Origin: Falsihalocynthiibacter halioticoli
GTDB lineage: Bacteria > Pseudomonadota > Alphaproteobacteria > Rhodobacterales > Rhodobacteraceae
Reading direction: 5' to 3'
DNA length: 64,000 nucleotides
Assembly: GCF_025802015.1 (NCBI RefSeq)
Contig: NZ_JAOYFC010000001.1
Span: 1,178,001 to 1,242,000 of the forward strand
Shown here: piece by piece, positions 15,567-23,934 of the stretch
Position numbering within the stretch: the first letter of the stretch is position 1
Layout: every line of letters starts with the position of its first letter
Translations under genes and position numbers: made by a program
Notes under the pieces: generated by a model
What the model was told of the DNA's origin: nothing
Seen by the model: the letters and a program-made list of their open reading frames with translations, nothing else
The model's database searches: none

Positions 15567-15800
15567 ATGAGCGACATCGCAGATCGCGTTAAGAAGATCG
15601 TCGTCGAGCACCTTGGCGTAGAAGAAGAGAAAGTTGTTGAAAACGCATCTTTCATCGACGATCTGGGCGCAGACAGCCTTGATACAGTTGAATTGGTTAT
15701 GGCGTTCGAAGAGGAATTCGGTATCGAAATCCCTGACGATGCAGCAGAAACAATTCAAACATTCGGCGACGCGGTGAAGTTCATCACCGAAGCTTCCTAA
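15567..15800 (+). CDS. acpP: Acyl carrier protein
   Basis: A 77-residue acidic four-helix protein that carries growing acyl chains on a phosphopantetheine arm. The attachment motif GADSLDTVELVM places the modified Ser near residue 37. Start MSDIADRVKKIVVEHLGV follows GAGGA with 6-nt spacing. It precedes fabF by about 210 bp. The leader before it is unusually structured. Identification is certain. Confidence 0.98.
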   Translation: MSDIADRVKKIVVEHLGVEEEKVVENASFIDDLGADSLDTVELVMAFEEEFGIEIPDDAAETIQTFGDAVKFITEAS

Positions 15801-15823
15801 GCTTTTCGCAATAATTTTCGTAA

Positions 15824-15849
15824 GCGGCGTCCTTTCGGGCGCCGTTTTG
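15824..15849 (+). terminator. Terminator after acpP
   Basis: CGGCGTCC-TTTC-GGGCGCCG stem with one G-T wobble, followed by TTTT. Probably separates the abundant acpP transcript from fabF. Confidence 0.7.
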
Positions 15850-16012
15850 CGTTTGGGTGGGGTGTCTGGCGGGCTGAAGCGCGATTTTTGCCCGAAAAAC
15901 AGGTTGCTCGGCCATTTTGTGGCGATAAATCCGTTTTCAACGACATTTGCTTGCCCAAGCTATAGAAGGCACGGTAAAAAGCGTGGAAACGCAAAACAAG
16001 GCGGGGAAAAAT

Positions 16013-17275
16013 ATGCGTCGAGTGGTAATTACAGGTCTTGGAATGGTGACGCCTCTGGCAGATGGTGTCGAGGATACGTGGTCGCGGTTGCTGGACGGGC
16101 AATCGGGCGCGGGGACCATCACGCGGTTTGATCCGGAGCGTGTGACAACGAAATACGCCTGCGAGATCCCGTTGGGTGATGGCACTGACGGTACTTTCAA
16201 CCCAGACACCTATATGGATGCCAAAGACCGCCGCAAAGTAGATGATTTCATCCTTTACGGCATGGCCGCCGCCACGCAGGCTGTTGCGGATTCAGGTTGG
16301 GTTGCCGAGAGCGAAGACGACAAATGCCGCACCGGTGTGATGATCGGGTCTGGCATTGGCGGTTTGTCTTCGATTGCGGATACGGCGGTTTTGCTGGCTG
16401 AAAAGGGCCCGCGTCGGGTTTCGCCGTTCTTTATTCCGGGAGCGTTGATTAACCTCGTTTCGGGGCAAGTTAGCATCAAGTTTGGCTTCAAAGGGCCGAA
16501 TCATGCAGTTGTGACAGCATGCTCTACGGGTGCGCATGCGATCGGCGATGCAGCACGGCTTATTATGCTCGACGACGCAGACGTGATGATTGCAGGTGGC
16601 GCGGAGAGCCCGATTTCCGAGATCGGGATTGCTGGCTTTAACGCGTGTAAGGCGCTTTCCACGCAAAACGCGGATGATCCGACCAAGGCCAGCCGCCCTT
16701 ATGACAAAGACCGCGATGGCTTTGTTATGGGTGAGGGCGCAGGCGTTGTTGTTCTGGAGGAGTATGAACACGCAAAGGCGCGCGGCGCAAAGATTTACGC
16801 TGAGGTTCTTGGCTATGGCCTGTCGGGCGATGCGTATCACATCACCGCGCCGTCGAGCGATGGTGATGGTGGCTACCGTTCCATGGAAGCAGCAATCAAA
16901 CGTGCGGGTATCACGCCAGCGGATATCGACTATATCAACGCGCATGGCACCTCGACCATGGCTGATACAATCGAGCTAGGCGCTGTTGAGCGGCTCATGG
17001 GCGATGCCGCAGAGAAGGCCACTATGTCGTCCACCAAATCGGCGACAGGGCACCTTTTGGGCGCTGCTGGTGCGATAGAGGCGATCTTCTGTATTCTGGC
17101 GATCCGCGATCAGATCGCACCGCCGACGCTGAACCTTGATAACCCTGATGTAGAGCCGAAGCTCGATCTGGCGCCGCATAAAGCCGTGCAGCGCGAGATC
17201 AATGTGGCACTGTCCAATTCCTTCGGGTTTGGCGGCACCAACGCGAGTGTGATTTTCGGTAAGGTCGACAGCTGA
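16013..17275 (+). CDS. fabF: Beta-ketoacyl-ACP synthase II
   Basis: Condenses malonyl-ACP with acyl-ACP during elongation, including the temperature-sensitive C16 to C18:1 step. The ATG at 16013 (MRRVVITGLGMVTPLADGVE) gives 420 residues; the longer frame from 15947 has no homology. Catalytic Cys lies in VTACSTGAHAIG (about residue 167), with His residues in NAHGTSTMADTIE (about 308) and KSATGHLLGAAGA (about 345). The C-terminal NSFGFGGTNASVIF is diagnostic. A GGGGA stands 6 bp upstream. mltG follows with a 1-nt overlap of stop and start. Confidence 0.98.
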   Translation: MRRVVITGLGMVTPLADGVEDTWSRLLDGQSGAGTITRFDPERVTTKYACEIPLGDGTDGTFNPDTYMDAKDRRKVDDFILYGMAAATQAVADSGWVAESEDDKCRTGVMIGSGIGGLSSIADTAVLLAEKGPRRVSPFFIPGALINLVSGQVSIKFGFKGPNHAVVTACSTGAHAIGDAARLIMLDDADVMIAGGAESPISEIGIAGFNACKALSTQNADDPTKASRPYDKDRDGFVMGEGAGVVVLEEYEHAKARGAKIYAEVLGYGLSGDAYHITAPSSDGDGGYRSMEAAIKRAGITPADIDYINAHGTSTMADTIELGAVERLMGDAAEKATMSSTKSATGHLLGAAGAIEAIFCILAIRDQIAPPTLNLDNPDVEPKLDLAPHKAVQREINVALSNSFGFGGTNASVIFGKVDS

Positions 17276-18432
17276 TGTGGCGAAATTTTACGTCAAGCGC
17301 TTTGACGTTCCTGCTTGTGCTTATGTTCTGCGCGGGCGGAATGTTGTTGTGGGCAAAGAACCAATATAGCGCCGAAGGGCCGCTTGAGCAGGCGATCTGT
17401 TTGCGGGTCGAGCAAGGCTCGACCATGGGCCGCGTTTCGACCAGTTTGGCCGAACAGGGCGCGATTTCGAGCGGGTATCTTTTTCGGGTGGGGGTGAACT
17501 ATTCCGATAAGGCCGCAGACCTTAAGGCGGGTAGTTTCCTTATTCCTGCGGGGGCTTCGATGGAAGGTATCGTTGACCTCGTAACTGGCGATGGTCGTTC
17601 GACATGCGGATCGGAAATTGTCTATCGAATCGGGGTGTTACGGAGCGAAGTTCAACTGCGTGATCTTGATCCGGAAACCAACCGTTTCGAAGAGAAGTTC
17701 AGCTTTGACCCGAATGCCGACGAGGTTCCGGCTGGCTTCACCGAGGCTGCGGAAAGTGGCGACCTCCGCTATCGTGTCGCACTCGCTGAGGGTGCTACGA
17801 GTTGGCAGGTGATCGAGGCGCTTAAAGCGGCGGATTTCCTGACTGGTGAGGTAACTGAGGTTCCTGCGGAAGGTACGCTCGCACCAGATAGCTATGAGCT
17901 TCGCAAGGGGGCGTCACGTGGCGAATTGGTCGAAGAGATGACACGTCGTCAGACAGCGATCCTTGACGAAGCTTGGCAGAACCGCGCTGATGGTTTGCCG
18001 CTTGAAACGAAGGAAGAAGCGCTCATTCTGGCCTCTATTGTCGAGAAAGAAACCGGCGTTGCCGAGGAGCGCAAACAAGTGGCGAGCGTATTCGTGAACC
18101 GCCTCAAGCAAGGTATGCGCCTTCAGACGGATCCGACAGTGATCTATGGCGTGACCGAAGGCAAAGGCGCGCTTGGCCGTGGTTTGCGGCAGAGTGAATT
18201 GCGGCGGGAAACACCTTGGAACACTTATGTGATCGACGGGCTTCCTGTAACACCGATTGCCAACCCAGGACGCGCAGCGATTGAGGCCGCGCTGAACCCA
18301 GACGACACGGAGTATTTGTTCTTTGTGGCGGATGGAACCGGTGGCCACGCCTTCGCAAAGACGCTAAGCGAGCATAACGATAATGTTGCGAAGTGGCGCA
18401 AAATCGAAGCGGAGCGCAACGCTTCGGAGTAA
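17275..18432 (+). CDS. mltG: Endolytic murein transglycosylase
   Basis: Membrane-anchored enzyme that cuts nascent glycan strands and so limits peptidoglycan chain length. 385 residues: N-terminal membrane helix (about 8-28), a LysM-like segment (EQGSTMGRVSTSLAEQG), then the YceG catalytic domain with LILASIVEKETG, whose Glu is the catalytic residue, plus LQTDPTVIYG and the C-terminal TPIANPGRAAIEAALNP. The start ATG overlaps the fabF stop by one base, so translation is coupled. mltG next to fabF is typical of Alphaproteobacteria. The gene is immediately upstream of the GTA cluster but is not part of it. Confidence 0.96.
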   Translation: MWRNFTSSALTFLLVLMFCAGGMLLWAKNQYSAEGPLEQAICLRVEQGSTMGRVSTSLAEQGAISSGYLFRVGVNYSDKAADLKAGSFLIPAGASMEGIVDLVTGDGRSTCGSEIVYRIGVLRSEVQLRDLDPETNRFEEKFSFDPNADEVPAGFTEAAESGDLRYRVALAEGATSWQVIEALKAADFLTGEVTEVPAEGTLAPDSYELRKGASRGELVEEMTRRQTAILDEAWQNRADGLPLETKEEALILASIVEKETGVAEERKQVASVFVNRLKQGMRLQTDPTVIYGVTEGKGALGRGLRQSELRRETPWNTYVIDGLPVTPIANPGRAAIEAALNPDDTEYLFFVADGTGGHAFAKTLSEHNDNVAKWRKIEAERNASE

Positions 18433-18466
18433 CGCGCGAGCGCCTTTGAAAACGGAATGAAATCAG

Positions 18467-18507
18467 CGGCCTGTCCCGAAATTCGGGGCGGGCCGTTTTC
18501 GTTTTTG
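18467..18507 (+). terminator. Terminator between mltG and the GTA cluster
   Basis: CGGCC...CCCGAA/ATTCGGG...GGCCG stem with internal mismatch, followed by TTTTCGTTTTT. Insulates the GTA promoter from fabF-mltG. Confidence 0.75.
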
Positions 18508-18598
18508 GCAAATGTAATTTGGCGAAAGTGTTAACGGAAATTGCATGTTGTGCAACGGGTGCGTGCGCAGGGGTGTTGCGCTCAAGCAATTGAAAACA

Positions 18599-18627
18599 TT
18601 GATTTTTTGATATTTTTCGGGCATAGT
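18599..18627 (+). promoter_or_regulatory. Possible GTA cluster promoter
   Basis: TTGATT (18599-18604), 17-bp spacer, CATAGT (18622-18627), about 100 bp before g1, in an AT-rich patch unlike the surroundings. A dyad TTGCA-tgttg-TGCAA lies about 60 bp upstream. In R. capsulatus the cluster is activated by GafA from this region; a GafA site cannot be recognised by eye. Confidence 0.35.
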
Positions 18628-18725
18628 GCATTCCTGAGCTAGAAGAGATGACACAGGTTTGAGAAGGGCGCGGGAAGCGCTGGAAATCTGCTCATTTCTC
18701 TCGTGCGGGCAAGCATGAGAGGCGG

Positions 18726-19079
18726 ATGATAGATCTTATGACATTGATCACACCCGATGAGGATAGAGGCAATTCGGCAGAGCTGCTTGGGATTGCAGAA
18801 AAACACTTTGAGCGCCTTGCGGGCGCTTTGGACAGGGCGGTTGTTGCCGTTGAGCAAGGCCAGCCCGAAACCGCGAAAGAGGCAAATGGCCTCGTGCGGG
18901 ATTTGAGTAAATCGCTTCAGTCCGTGATGGAAGAAAGGGTACGCGTTGAGAAACTCCGCAGGCAGAACGCCGGAATCGTTCACGACTTCGCCATCGACTT
19001 TGACAGCGCCCGATCTGAAATTCGGGGCCGGTTGGCTCGCCTCCGCGCCACAGTTGGCGCAGGAGGTGTTTCTGAATGA
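18726..19079 (+). CDS. GTA gene g1, small terminase subunit (TerS-like)
   Basis: A 117-residue, mostly helical protein corresponding to RcGTA orfg1, which in R. capsulatus acts as a small terminase lacking specific DNA recognition, consistent with non-specific packaging of host DNA. The sequence shows a long coiled-coil core (ERLAGALDRAVVAVEQGQPE, LVRDLSKSLQSVMEERVRVE) and an Arg-rich C terminus ARSEIRGRLARLRA. It is the first gene of the cluster and its 3' end overlaps the start region of the large terminase. Identification relies on position, size and helical character as well as on sequence resemblance. Confidence 0.85.
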   Translation: MIDLMTLITPDEDRGNSAELLGIAEKHFERLAGALDRAVVAVEQGQPETAKEANGLVRDLSKSLQSVMEERVRVEKLRRQNAGIVHDFAIDFDSARSEIRGRLARLRATVGAGGVSE

Positions 19080-20361
19080 GTTAAGCGAGGGAGCGCTTTT
19101 GGCGCTGCCTTGGCTGTTTGAGTTCTGGGCGTTTCCGCATCAATTGCCGCCCGAGGGCGAGGATTGGCGCACATGGGTGATCATGGGCGGCCGTGGTGCG
19201 GGCAAGACGCGCGCAGGGGCGGAATGGGTGCGCTCTGAGGTTGAGGGGGCAAAGCCGCTGGATGCGGGGCGCTCGCGCCGTGTGGCGCTTGTTGGGGAAA
19301 CCATCGATCAGGTGCGTGAGGTCATGGTGTTTGGCGAGAGCGGGATATTGGCCTGTTCTCCGCCAGACCGCCGCCCTGAGTGGCAGGCAACGCGAAAGCG
19401 GCTGTTGTGGCCCAATGGGGCGACGGCGCAGATATTTTCTGCTCATGATCCAGAGAGCCTTCGGGGGCCGCAGTTTGATGCGGCGTGGGTGGATGAACTG
19501 GCCAAGTGGAAGCGGGCAGAGGAGACTTGGGATATGCTTCAGTTCGGCCTTCGGCTTGGGGATGTGCCGCGCCAATGCGTGACGACCACACCGCGCAATG
19601 TGCCTATTCTGAAGGGCATTCTTAGCAACTCGACCACGGTTGTAACCCAAGCACCAACGGAGGCGAACCGTGCGTATCTGGCGGAGAGTTTCCTTGAGGA
19701 GGTGCGCAACCGCTATGCGGGGACGCGGCTTGGGCGGCAGGAACTTGATGGCGAGCTGCTGGAAGATACGCAGGGCGCGCTTTGGACGCTGGGCTTGCTG
19801 GATCAGGCGCGGGTCGAGGAGGCGGGCACGTTGGGACGTGTTGTTGTGGCGGTTGATCCGCCTGTGACGGGGCATAAGGGCTCGGACGAATGCGGGATCG
19901 TTGTGGTGGGTGCAAACACCAAGGGCGCACCGAAGGACTGGCACGCGGTTGTGCTTGAGGATGCCACGGTAAGCGGGGCCACGCCGGATGAGTGGGCGCG
20001 AGCAGCGCTGGCGGCGATGGAACGGCATGAGGCGGATTGTCTTGTGGCCGAAGTTAATCAGGGCGGTGATCTGGTTGAGTCGGTGATCCGACAGGTTGAT
20101 GCGCTGGTGCCGTATAAGGCGGTGCGGGCGAGTAAGGGCAAGAGCGCACGGGCGGAACCCGTGGCGGCGCTCTATGCGCAGGGGCGGATCAAGCACCTTG
20201 GGGCGCTGAACGGGCTTGAGGACCAGATGTGCCGTATGACCCAGCAGGGGTACGAGGGCAAGGGAAGCCCCGACCGCGTAGATGCGCTGGTGTGGGCGGT
20301 GACGGAATTGTTGATCCAGCCCAACAGGGGCGCGCAACACCCCCGCGTACGCAGCCTTTAA
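19066..20361 (+). CDS. GTA gene g2, terminase large subunit (TerL)
   Basis: ATP-powered DNA packaging motor and headful nuclease of the GTA. Walker A is MGGRGAGKT (about residue 40-48), Walker B FDAAWVDE (about 140), and the C-terminal nuclease domain begins VVVAVDPPVTGHKGSDECG, with RVDALVWAV near the end. The start is uncertain: no ATG exists in frame near the g1 stop. GTG at 19066 is used here, but a strong AGGAGG at 19061-19066 covers it and is spaced 5 nt from a CTG at 19072. An upstream ATG at 18946 would overlap g1 by over 130 bp. About 430 residues, as in RcGTA. Confidence 0.9.
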   Translation: MFLNELSEGALLALPWLFEFWAFPHQLPPEGEDWRTWVIMGGRGAGKTRAGAEWVRSEVEGAKPLDAGRSRRVALVGETIDQVREVMVFGESGILACSPPDRRPEWQATRKRLLWPNGATAQIFSAHDPESLRGPQFDAAWVDELAKWKRAEETWDMLQFGLRLGDVPRQCVTTTPRNVPILKGILSNSTTVVTQAPTEANRAYLAESFLEEVRNRYAGTRLGRQELDGELLEDTQGALWTLGLLDQARVEEAGTLGRVVVAVDPPVTGHKGSDECGIVVVGANTKGAPKDWHAVVLEDATVSGATPDEWARAALAAMERHEADCLVAEVNQGGDLVESVIRQVDALVPYKAVRASKGKSARAEPVAALYAQGRIKHLGALNGLEDQMCRMTQQGYEGKGSPDRVDALVWAVTELLIQPNRGAQHPRVRSL

Positions 20362-20507
20362 CGCATCTTTAGGCATTTCTGAGAAACTGAATTCAGCAAA
20401 GATCGAACGATATTTTCATTGATCGCCAAAGGGTTGCGCAGCGCGGCTTGGGTGATTGAGCGGGGATGGTTCGGGCAAAATTGGCGAAGACACAGGAGCT
20501 TCTTCAC

Positions 20508-21686
20508 ATGGTATTTGACTTTTTGAAACGCGGTGAGGCGGCGGCGCCTGTGATTGAGCAGAAGGCCTCTGCAACGGGACGCGTCTTGGCCTATAGCGGT
20601 TCGGGGCGAGTGGCGTGGAGCCCGCGCGATACGGTTTCGCTCACGAAAACGGGGTTTGCGAACAATCCGGTTGGGTTTCGTTCGGTCAAGCTGATTGCAG
20701 AAGCCGCAGCAGCCTTGCCATTGGTATTGCAGGATAAGGGGCAGCGCTTTGAAGTGCATCCCGTTCTGAGCCTGCTTGCAGAGCCGAATGCAGTTCAGGG
20801 GCGGGCAGAGCTTTTTGAAAGCCTGTTTGGCCAGCTCCTATTGACCGGAAACGGATATCTGGAGGCTGTTGCGACGGAGGAGGGCGCGCCGTTTGAGCTG
20901 CATGTCTTGCGGAGCGACCGAATGCGTATTGTGCCAGGTGAGGATGGCTGGCCCGCGGCGTATGAATATGCGGTGGGCAACCGTAAACATCGGTTTGATG
21001 CAAGCGGTGTGGTTAGCCCGATTTGCCACATCAAGAGCTTCCACCCGCAGGATGATCATTACGGTTTAAGCCCGATGCAGGCGGCGGCGAGTGCGCTGGA
21101 TGTGCATAACGCGGCGAGCCGGTGGAGCAAGGGGTTGCTGGATAATGCGGCGCGTCCGAGTGGTGCGATTGTTTACAACGGTCCAGACGGGCAGAGCATG
21201 AGCCATGACCAGTATGAGCGCCTACAGGACGAAATGGCGGCGTATCATCAGGGGGCGGCGAACGCGGGACGCCCGATGTTGCTTGAGGGCGGTTTGGATT
21301 GGAAGCCGATGGGGTTCTCGCCGAGCGATATGGAGTTCCAGAAAACCAAGGAGGCAGCGGCGCGAGAGATCGCGATTGCCTTTGGGGTGCCGCCGATGCT
21401 GCTCGGTATTCCGGGCGATGCGACTTACGCCAATTATCAAGAGGCCAACCGCGCGTTTTACCGATTGACGGTGGTGCCACTGGCAACGCGAGTGGCGGCG
21501 AGCGTGGGGGCTTGGCTGGCGCGGTACACGGGGGAGAAGCTGGATTTGCGCCCCGATCTTGATCAGGTGACGGCGCTTTCGGCGGAGCGGGATTCCCAAT
21601 GGCGGCGGGTTAGTGAGGCGACGTTCCTGACGCAGGCAGAGAAACGCGCGCTGCTTGGGCTTCCCAAACAGGCAGAGGAAGAATGA
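20508..21686 (+). CDS. GTA gene g3, portal protein
   Basis: HK97-family portal that forms the dodecameric DNA gate of the capsid. The ATG at 20508 (MVFDFLKRGEAAAPVIEQKA) gives 392 residues; an AGGAG lies 10 bp upstream, and the frame's earlier ATG at 20466 is less likely. Portal signatures include NPVGFRSVKLIAEAAAALPL, GNGYLEAV, the SPMQAAASALDVHNAAS helix and FGVPPMLLGIPGDATYANYQ. It follows terL after an untypically long gap of 146 bp. It is followed by g3.5 with a 4-bp overlap. Confidence 0.95.
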   Translation: MVFDFLKRGEAAAPVIEQKASATGRVLAYSGSGRVAWSPRDTVSLTKTGFANNPVGFRSVKLIAEAAAALPLVLQDKGQRFEVHPVLSLLAEPNAVQGRAELFESLFGQLLLTGNGYLEAVATEEGAPFELHVLRSDRMRIVPGEDGWPAAYEYAVGNRKHRFDASGVVSPICHIKSFHPQDDHYGLSPMQAAASALDVHNAASRWSKGLLDNAARPSGAIVYNGPDGQSMSHDQYERLQDEMAAYHQGAANAGRPMLLEGGLDWKPMGFSPSDMEFQKTKEAAAREIAIAFGVPPMLLGIPGDATYANYQEANRAFYRLTVVPLATRVAASVGAWLARYTGEKLDLRPDLDQVTALSAERDSQWRRVSEATFLTQAEKRALLGLPKQAEEE

Positions 21687-21931
21687 GTGCGCCGAACCCA
21701 ACACCGAGCGGGTCCCGCTTTCTCTATGACAGTTTCGACGCCGCATCGGCCCGCATCGAGGCCAACGAGCGGGTGAGTAAGCTGCAGTTTGCAACTCTGG
21801 AGCAGCGGCTTGGGCGGATCGAAGTGATGATCGAGCGGCTTGAGCGACGTTTGTGGTTGGCGGTTTACGGGGTTGTGGGCGTGATCTTGGCGCAAGGCGT
21901 TGCTTCGCTCCTGGATATGGCGCCGAAATGA
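21683..21931 (+). CDS. GTA gene g3.5, small head-formation protein
   Basis: An 82-residue protein with start overlapping the portal stop as ATGA. The N-terminal half is polar (SGSRFLYDSFDAASARIEAN), followed by a coiled-coil-like helix (FATLEQRLGRIEVMIERLER) and one membrane helix (LWLAVYGVVGVILAQGVASL). It corresponds by position and layout to RcGTA orfg3.5, between portal and protease. The role in head formation is known only by family naming; a single membrane helix in a particle gene is unusual. Confidence 0.8.
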   Translation: MSAPNPTPSGSRFLYDSFDAASARIEANERVSKLQFATLEQRLGRIEVMIERLERRLWLAVYGVVGVILAQGVASLLDMAPK

Positions 21932-21942
21932 GGAAAGACAAT

Positions 21943-22512
21943 ATGAATTCAACGGATTATACAGCGGGCCTTGAGCAGAAATTCTGTCGGTTTGACGAGG
22001 GCGTTTCGGTCACGGATGGCACGCAGATCGAAGGCTATGCGAGCTTGTTTGGAGCTTGTGATCAGGGCGGCGATATTGTTGAGGCCGGGGCCTATGCAGC
22101 GTCGCTGGCACAGCTCTCCGCAAAGAAGCGCAGCGTAAAAATGCTTTGGCAACACGACCCTGCGCAACCCATCGGTATCTGGGACGAGGTGCGCGAGGAC
22201 GGCAAGGGGCTCTATGTGAAAGGGCGCCTGCTGACCGAGGTGGCGAAGGGCCGCGAGGCGGCGGAATTGATTGCGGCGGGGGCGATTGACGGGCTGTCGA
22301 TCGGATACCGCACGCGCAAAGCGACGAAGAACAAGAAGGGCCAGAGGCTCTTGACGGAACTGGAGCTTTGGGAGGTGTCGCTTGTGACATTCCCGATGCT
22401 GCCGGAGGCGCGGGTCGGGGCGAAGGGCGATAGCCTTGCGGCTGATGACTTGTTGCGTGACTTGGCAGGGGTCTTGAGCGACGCCCGCCACAAGCTGGCC
22501 CAAGGCATCTGA
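21943..22512 (+). CDS. GTA gene g4, prohead protease
   Basis: HK97-type (U35) serine protease that matures the capsid and is usually self-removed. The ATG at 21943 (MNSTDYTAGLEQKFCRFDEG) has GAGGA 8 nt upstream and gives 189 residues; the in-frame ATG at 21928, which overlaps the g3.5 stop, is an alternative. The catalytic His is in VKMLWQHDPAQPIG (about residue 67) and the Ser in ELWEVSLVTFPMLPEARV (about 146), with GAIDGLSIGYRT between. It lies immediately before the capsid gene, as in HK97-like modules. Confidence 0.93.
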   Translation: MNSTDYTAGLEQKFCRFDEGVSVTDGTQIEGYASLFGACDQGGDIVEAGAYAASLAQLSAKKRSVKMLWQHDPAQPIGIWDEVREDGKGLYVKGRLLTEVAKGREAAELIAAGAIDGLSIGYRTRKATKNKKGQRLLTELELWEVSLVTFPMLPEARVGAKGDSLAADDLLRDLAGVLSDARHKLAQGI

Positions 22513-22548
22513 AGCCAGCGATCTAACCTCTCTCTAAAGGATTAATCC

Positions 22549-23751
22549 ATGAGCAAAACCGAGACAAAGGCTCGGGCCGGGACAGCTGTGTCTGACGGTC
22601 TGTCGCCGGCCGCGGAGGTCAAGACCGCGCTGACCGGCTTCGTGAGCGATATCAAAACTTTAACAGACGAAACGAAATCAAAACTTCAACTACAGGAAGA
22701 GCGACTGACCATGCTGGAACGCAAACATATGACTGCCAAACGCCCCCAACTTTCGGCCACTGCCGAGGTGGAGGTTCCACATCAAAAGGCGTTTAACGCT
22801 TATCTGCGTGCCGGCGACGATGACGCGCTTCGTGGCCTTGCCGTTGAGGAAAAATCCATGAATACGGCCGTTGCTGGCGAGGGGGGTTATCTGGTGGACC
22901 CGAAGACCAGCGAAACGATCAAAGGTGTGCTTTATGCGACGGCGTCGATCCGTTCGATTGCGACCGTGGTTGAGGTTGAGGCCACGAGCTATGATGTTTT
23001 GGTGGATCACACCGAGGTCGGTACTGGCTGGGCAAGCGAAACAGGCTCTGTGACCGAGACAGCTACACCGAGCTTTGACCGCATTTCGATCCCGCTTCAC
23101 GAGCTTTCTGCGCTTCCCAAAGCAAGTCAGCGTCTGCTTGACGATGCGGCGTTTGATATCGAGGGCTGGCTCGCGGGCCGCATCGCGGACAAATTCGCGC
23201 GCGCAGAGGCAGCGGCCTTTGTGAATGGTGACGGCGTGGATAAGCCTACGGGCTTCCTGACGAAATCCATCGTGGCCAATGGCGCGTGGTCTTGGGGTAA
23301 CCTTGGCTATGTGGCGACGGGCGAGGATGGCGATTTTGCCAATATCAACGCCAGCGATGCAATTGTGGACCTCGTTTATGCGCTTGGTGCTGAATACCGC
23401 GCCAATGCGACATTCGTGATGAACTCCAAAACAGCTGGTGCCGTACGCAAAATGAAGGATGCCGATGGGCGTTTCTTGTGGAGCGACGGGCTTCAGGCGG
23501 GCGAACCTGCGCGTTTGATGGGCTATCCGGTGATGATTGCCGAGGACATGCCGGATATCGCCTCTGATGCGACAGCGATTGCCTTTGGTGACTTTTCCAA
23601 CGGGTACACCATTGCCGAGCGTCCGGACCTGCGGGTGTTGCGTGATCCGTTCTCTGCGAAACCAAACGTGCTGTTCTATGCCACCAAGCGCGTTGGCGGA
23701 GACGTGAGCGATTTTGCTGCGATCAAACTTCTGAAATTCGCCGTCAGCTAA
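22549..23751 (+). CDS. GTA gene g5, major capsid protein
   Basis: HK97-fold capsid protein of 400 residues. The N-terminal delta domain (residues 1 to about 100) is a charged coiled coil (DIKTLTDETKSKLQLQEERL), removed during maturation in RcGTA. The mature capsid begins near VEEKSMNTAVAGEGGYLVDP and includes VDHTEVGTGWASETGSVTET, ALPKASQRLLDDAAFDIEGW, AFVNGDGVDKPTGFLT and the ending RVGGDVSDFAAIKLLKFAVS. It is the most conserved GTA protein and the best phylogenetic marker of the cluster. It is followed by a 183-bp gap with a large inverted repeat. Confidence 0.97.
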   Translation: MSKTETKARAGTAVSDGLSPAAEVKTALTGFVSDIKTLTDETKSKLQLQEERLTMLERKHMTAKRPQLSATAEVEVPHQKAFNAYLRAGDDDALRGLAVEEKSMNTAVAGEGGYLVDPKTSETIKGVLYATASIRSIATVVEVEATSYDVLVDHTEVGTGWASETGSVTETATPSFDRISIPLHELSALPKASQRLLDDAAFDIEGWLAGRIADKFARAEAAAFVNGDGVDKPTGFLTKSIVANGAWSWGNLGYVATGEDGDFANINASDAIVDLVYALGAEYRANATFVMNSKTAGAVRKMKDADGRFLWSDGLQAGEPARLMGYPVMIAEDMPDIASDATAIAFGDFSNGYTIAERPDLRVLRDPFSAKPNVLFYATKRVGGDVSDFAAIKLLKFAVS

Positions 23752-23786
23752 CCCTGATTGGCGAAGGCCCCGACATGGGGTCACAC

Positions 23787-23858
23787 CGGGCGCGTACCGT
23801 TGGTTCGTGTTGTCTAGCTGCTCCCCTCCGTCCGAGCGATGCGGCAGGTACGCGCCCG
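23787..23858 (+). repeat. 12-bp perfect inverted repeat in the g5-g6 gap
   Basis: CGGGCGCGTACC at 23787-23798 and its exact complement GGTACGCGCCCG at 23847-23858, separated by 48 bp, with an additional CTGC/GCAG pair inside the loop. In RNA this would form a very stable stem-loop 36 bp after the capsid stop. No T-run follows, so it is not a standard terminator. It could protect the capsid message or attenuate the tail genes; this is inference. Confidence 0.6.
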
Positions 23859-23934
23859 AATTGCAGAGCCTTTGGCCCGTATGAGGCGGAGAGGCTGCGG
23901 CGGAGGCTAGTTTTACGGGAATTCGGAGTTTTCC

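Noticed and set aside
15292..15570. 92-codon + strand frame before acpP
   Set aside because: Overlaps the structured leader and the acpP start, without homology or a convincing start.
19081..20376. 431-codon minus-strand frame
   Set aside because: Antisense to the GTA terminase. Arg/His/Pro-rich composition and no domain.
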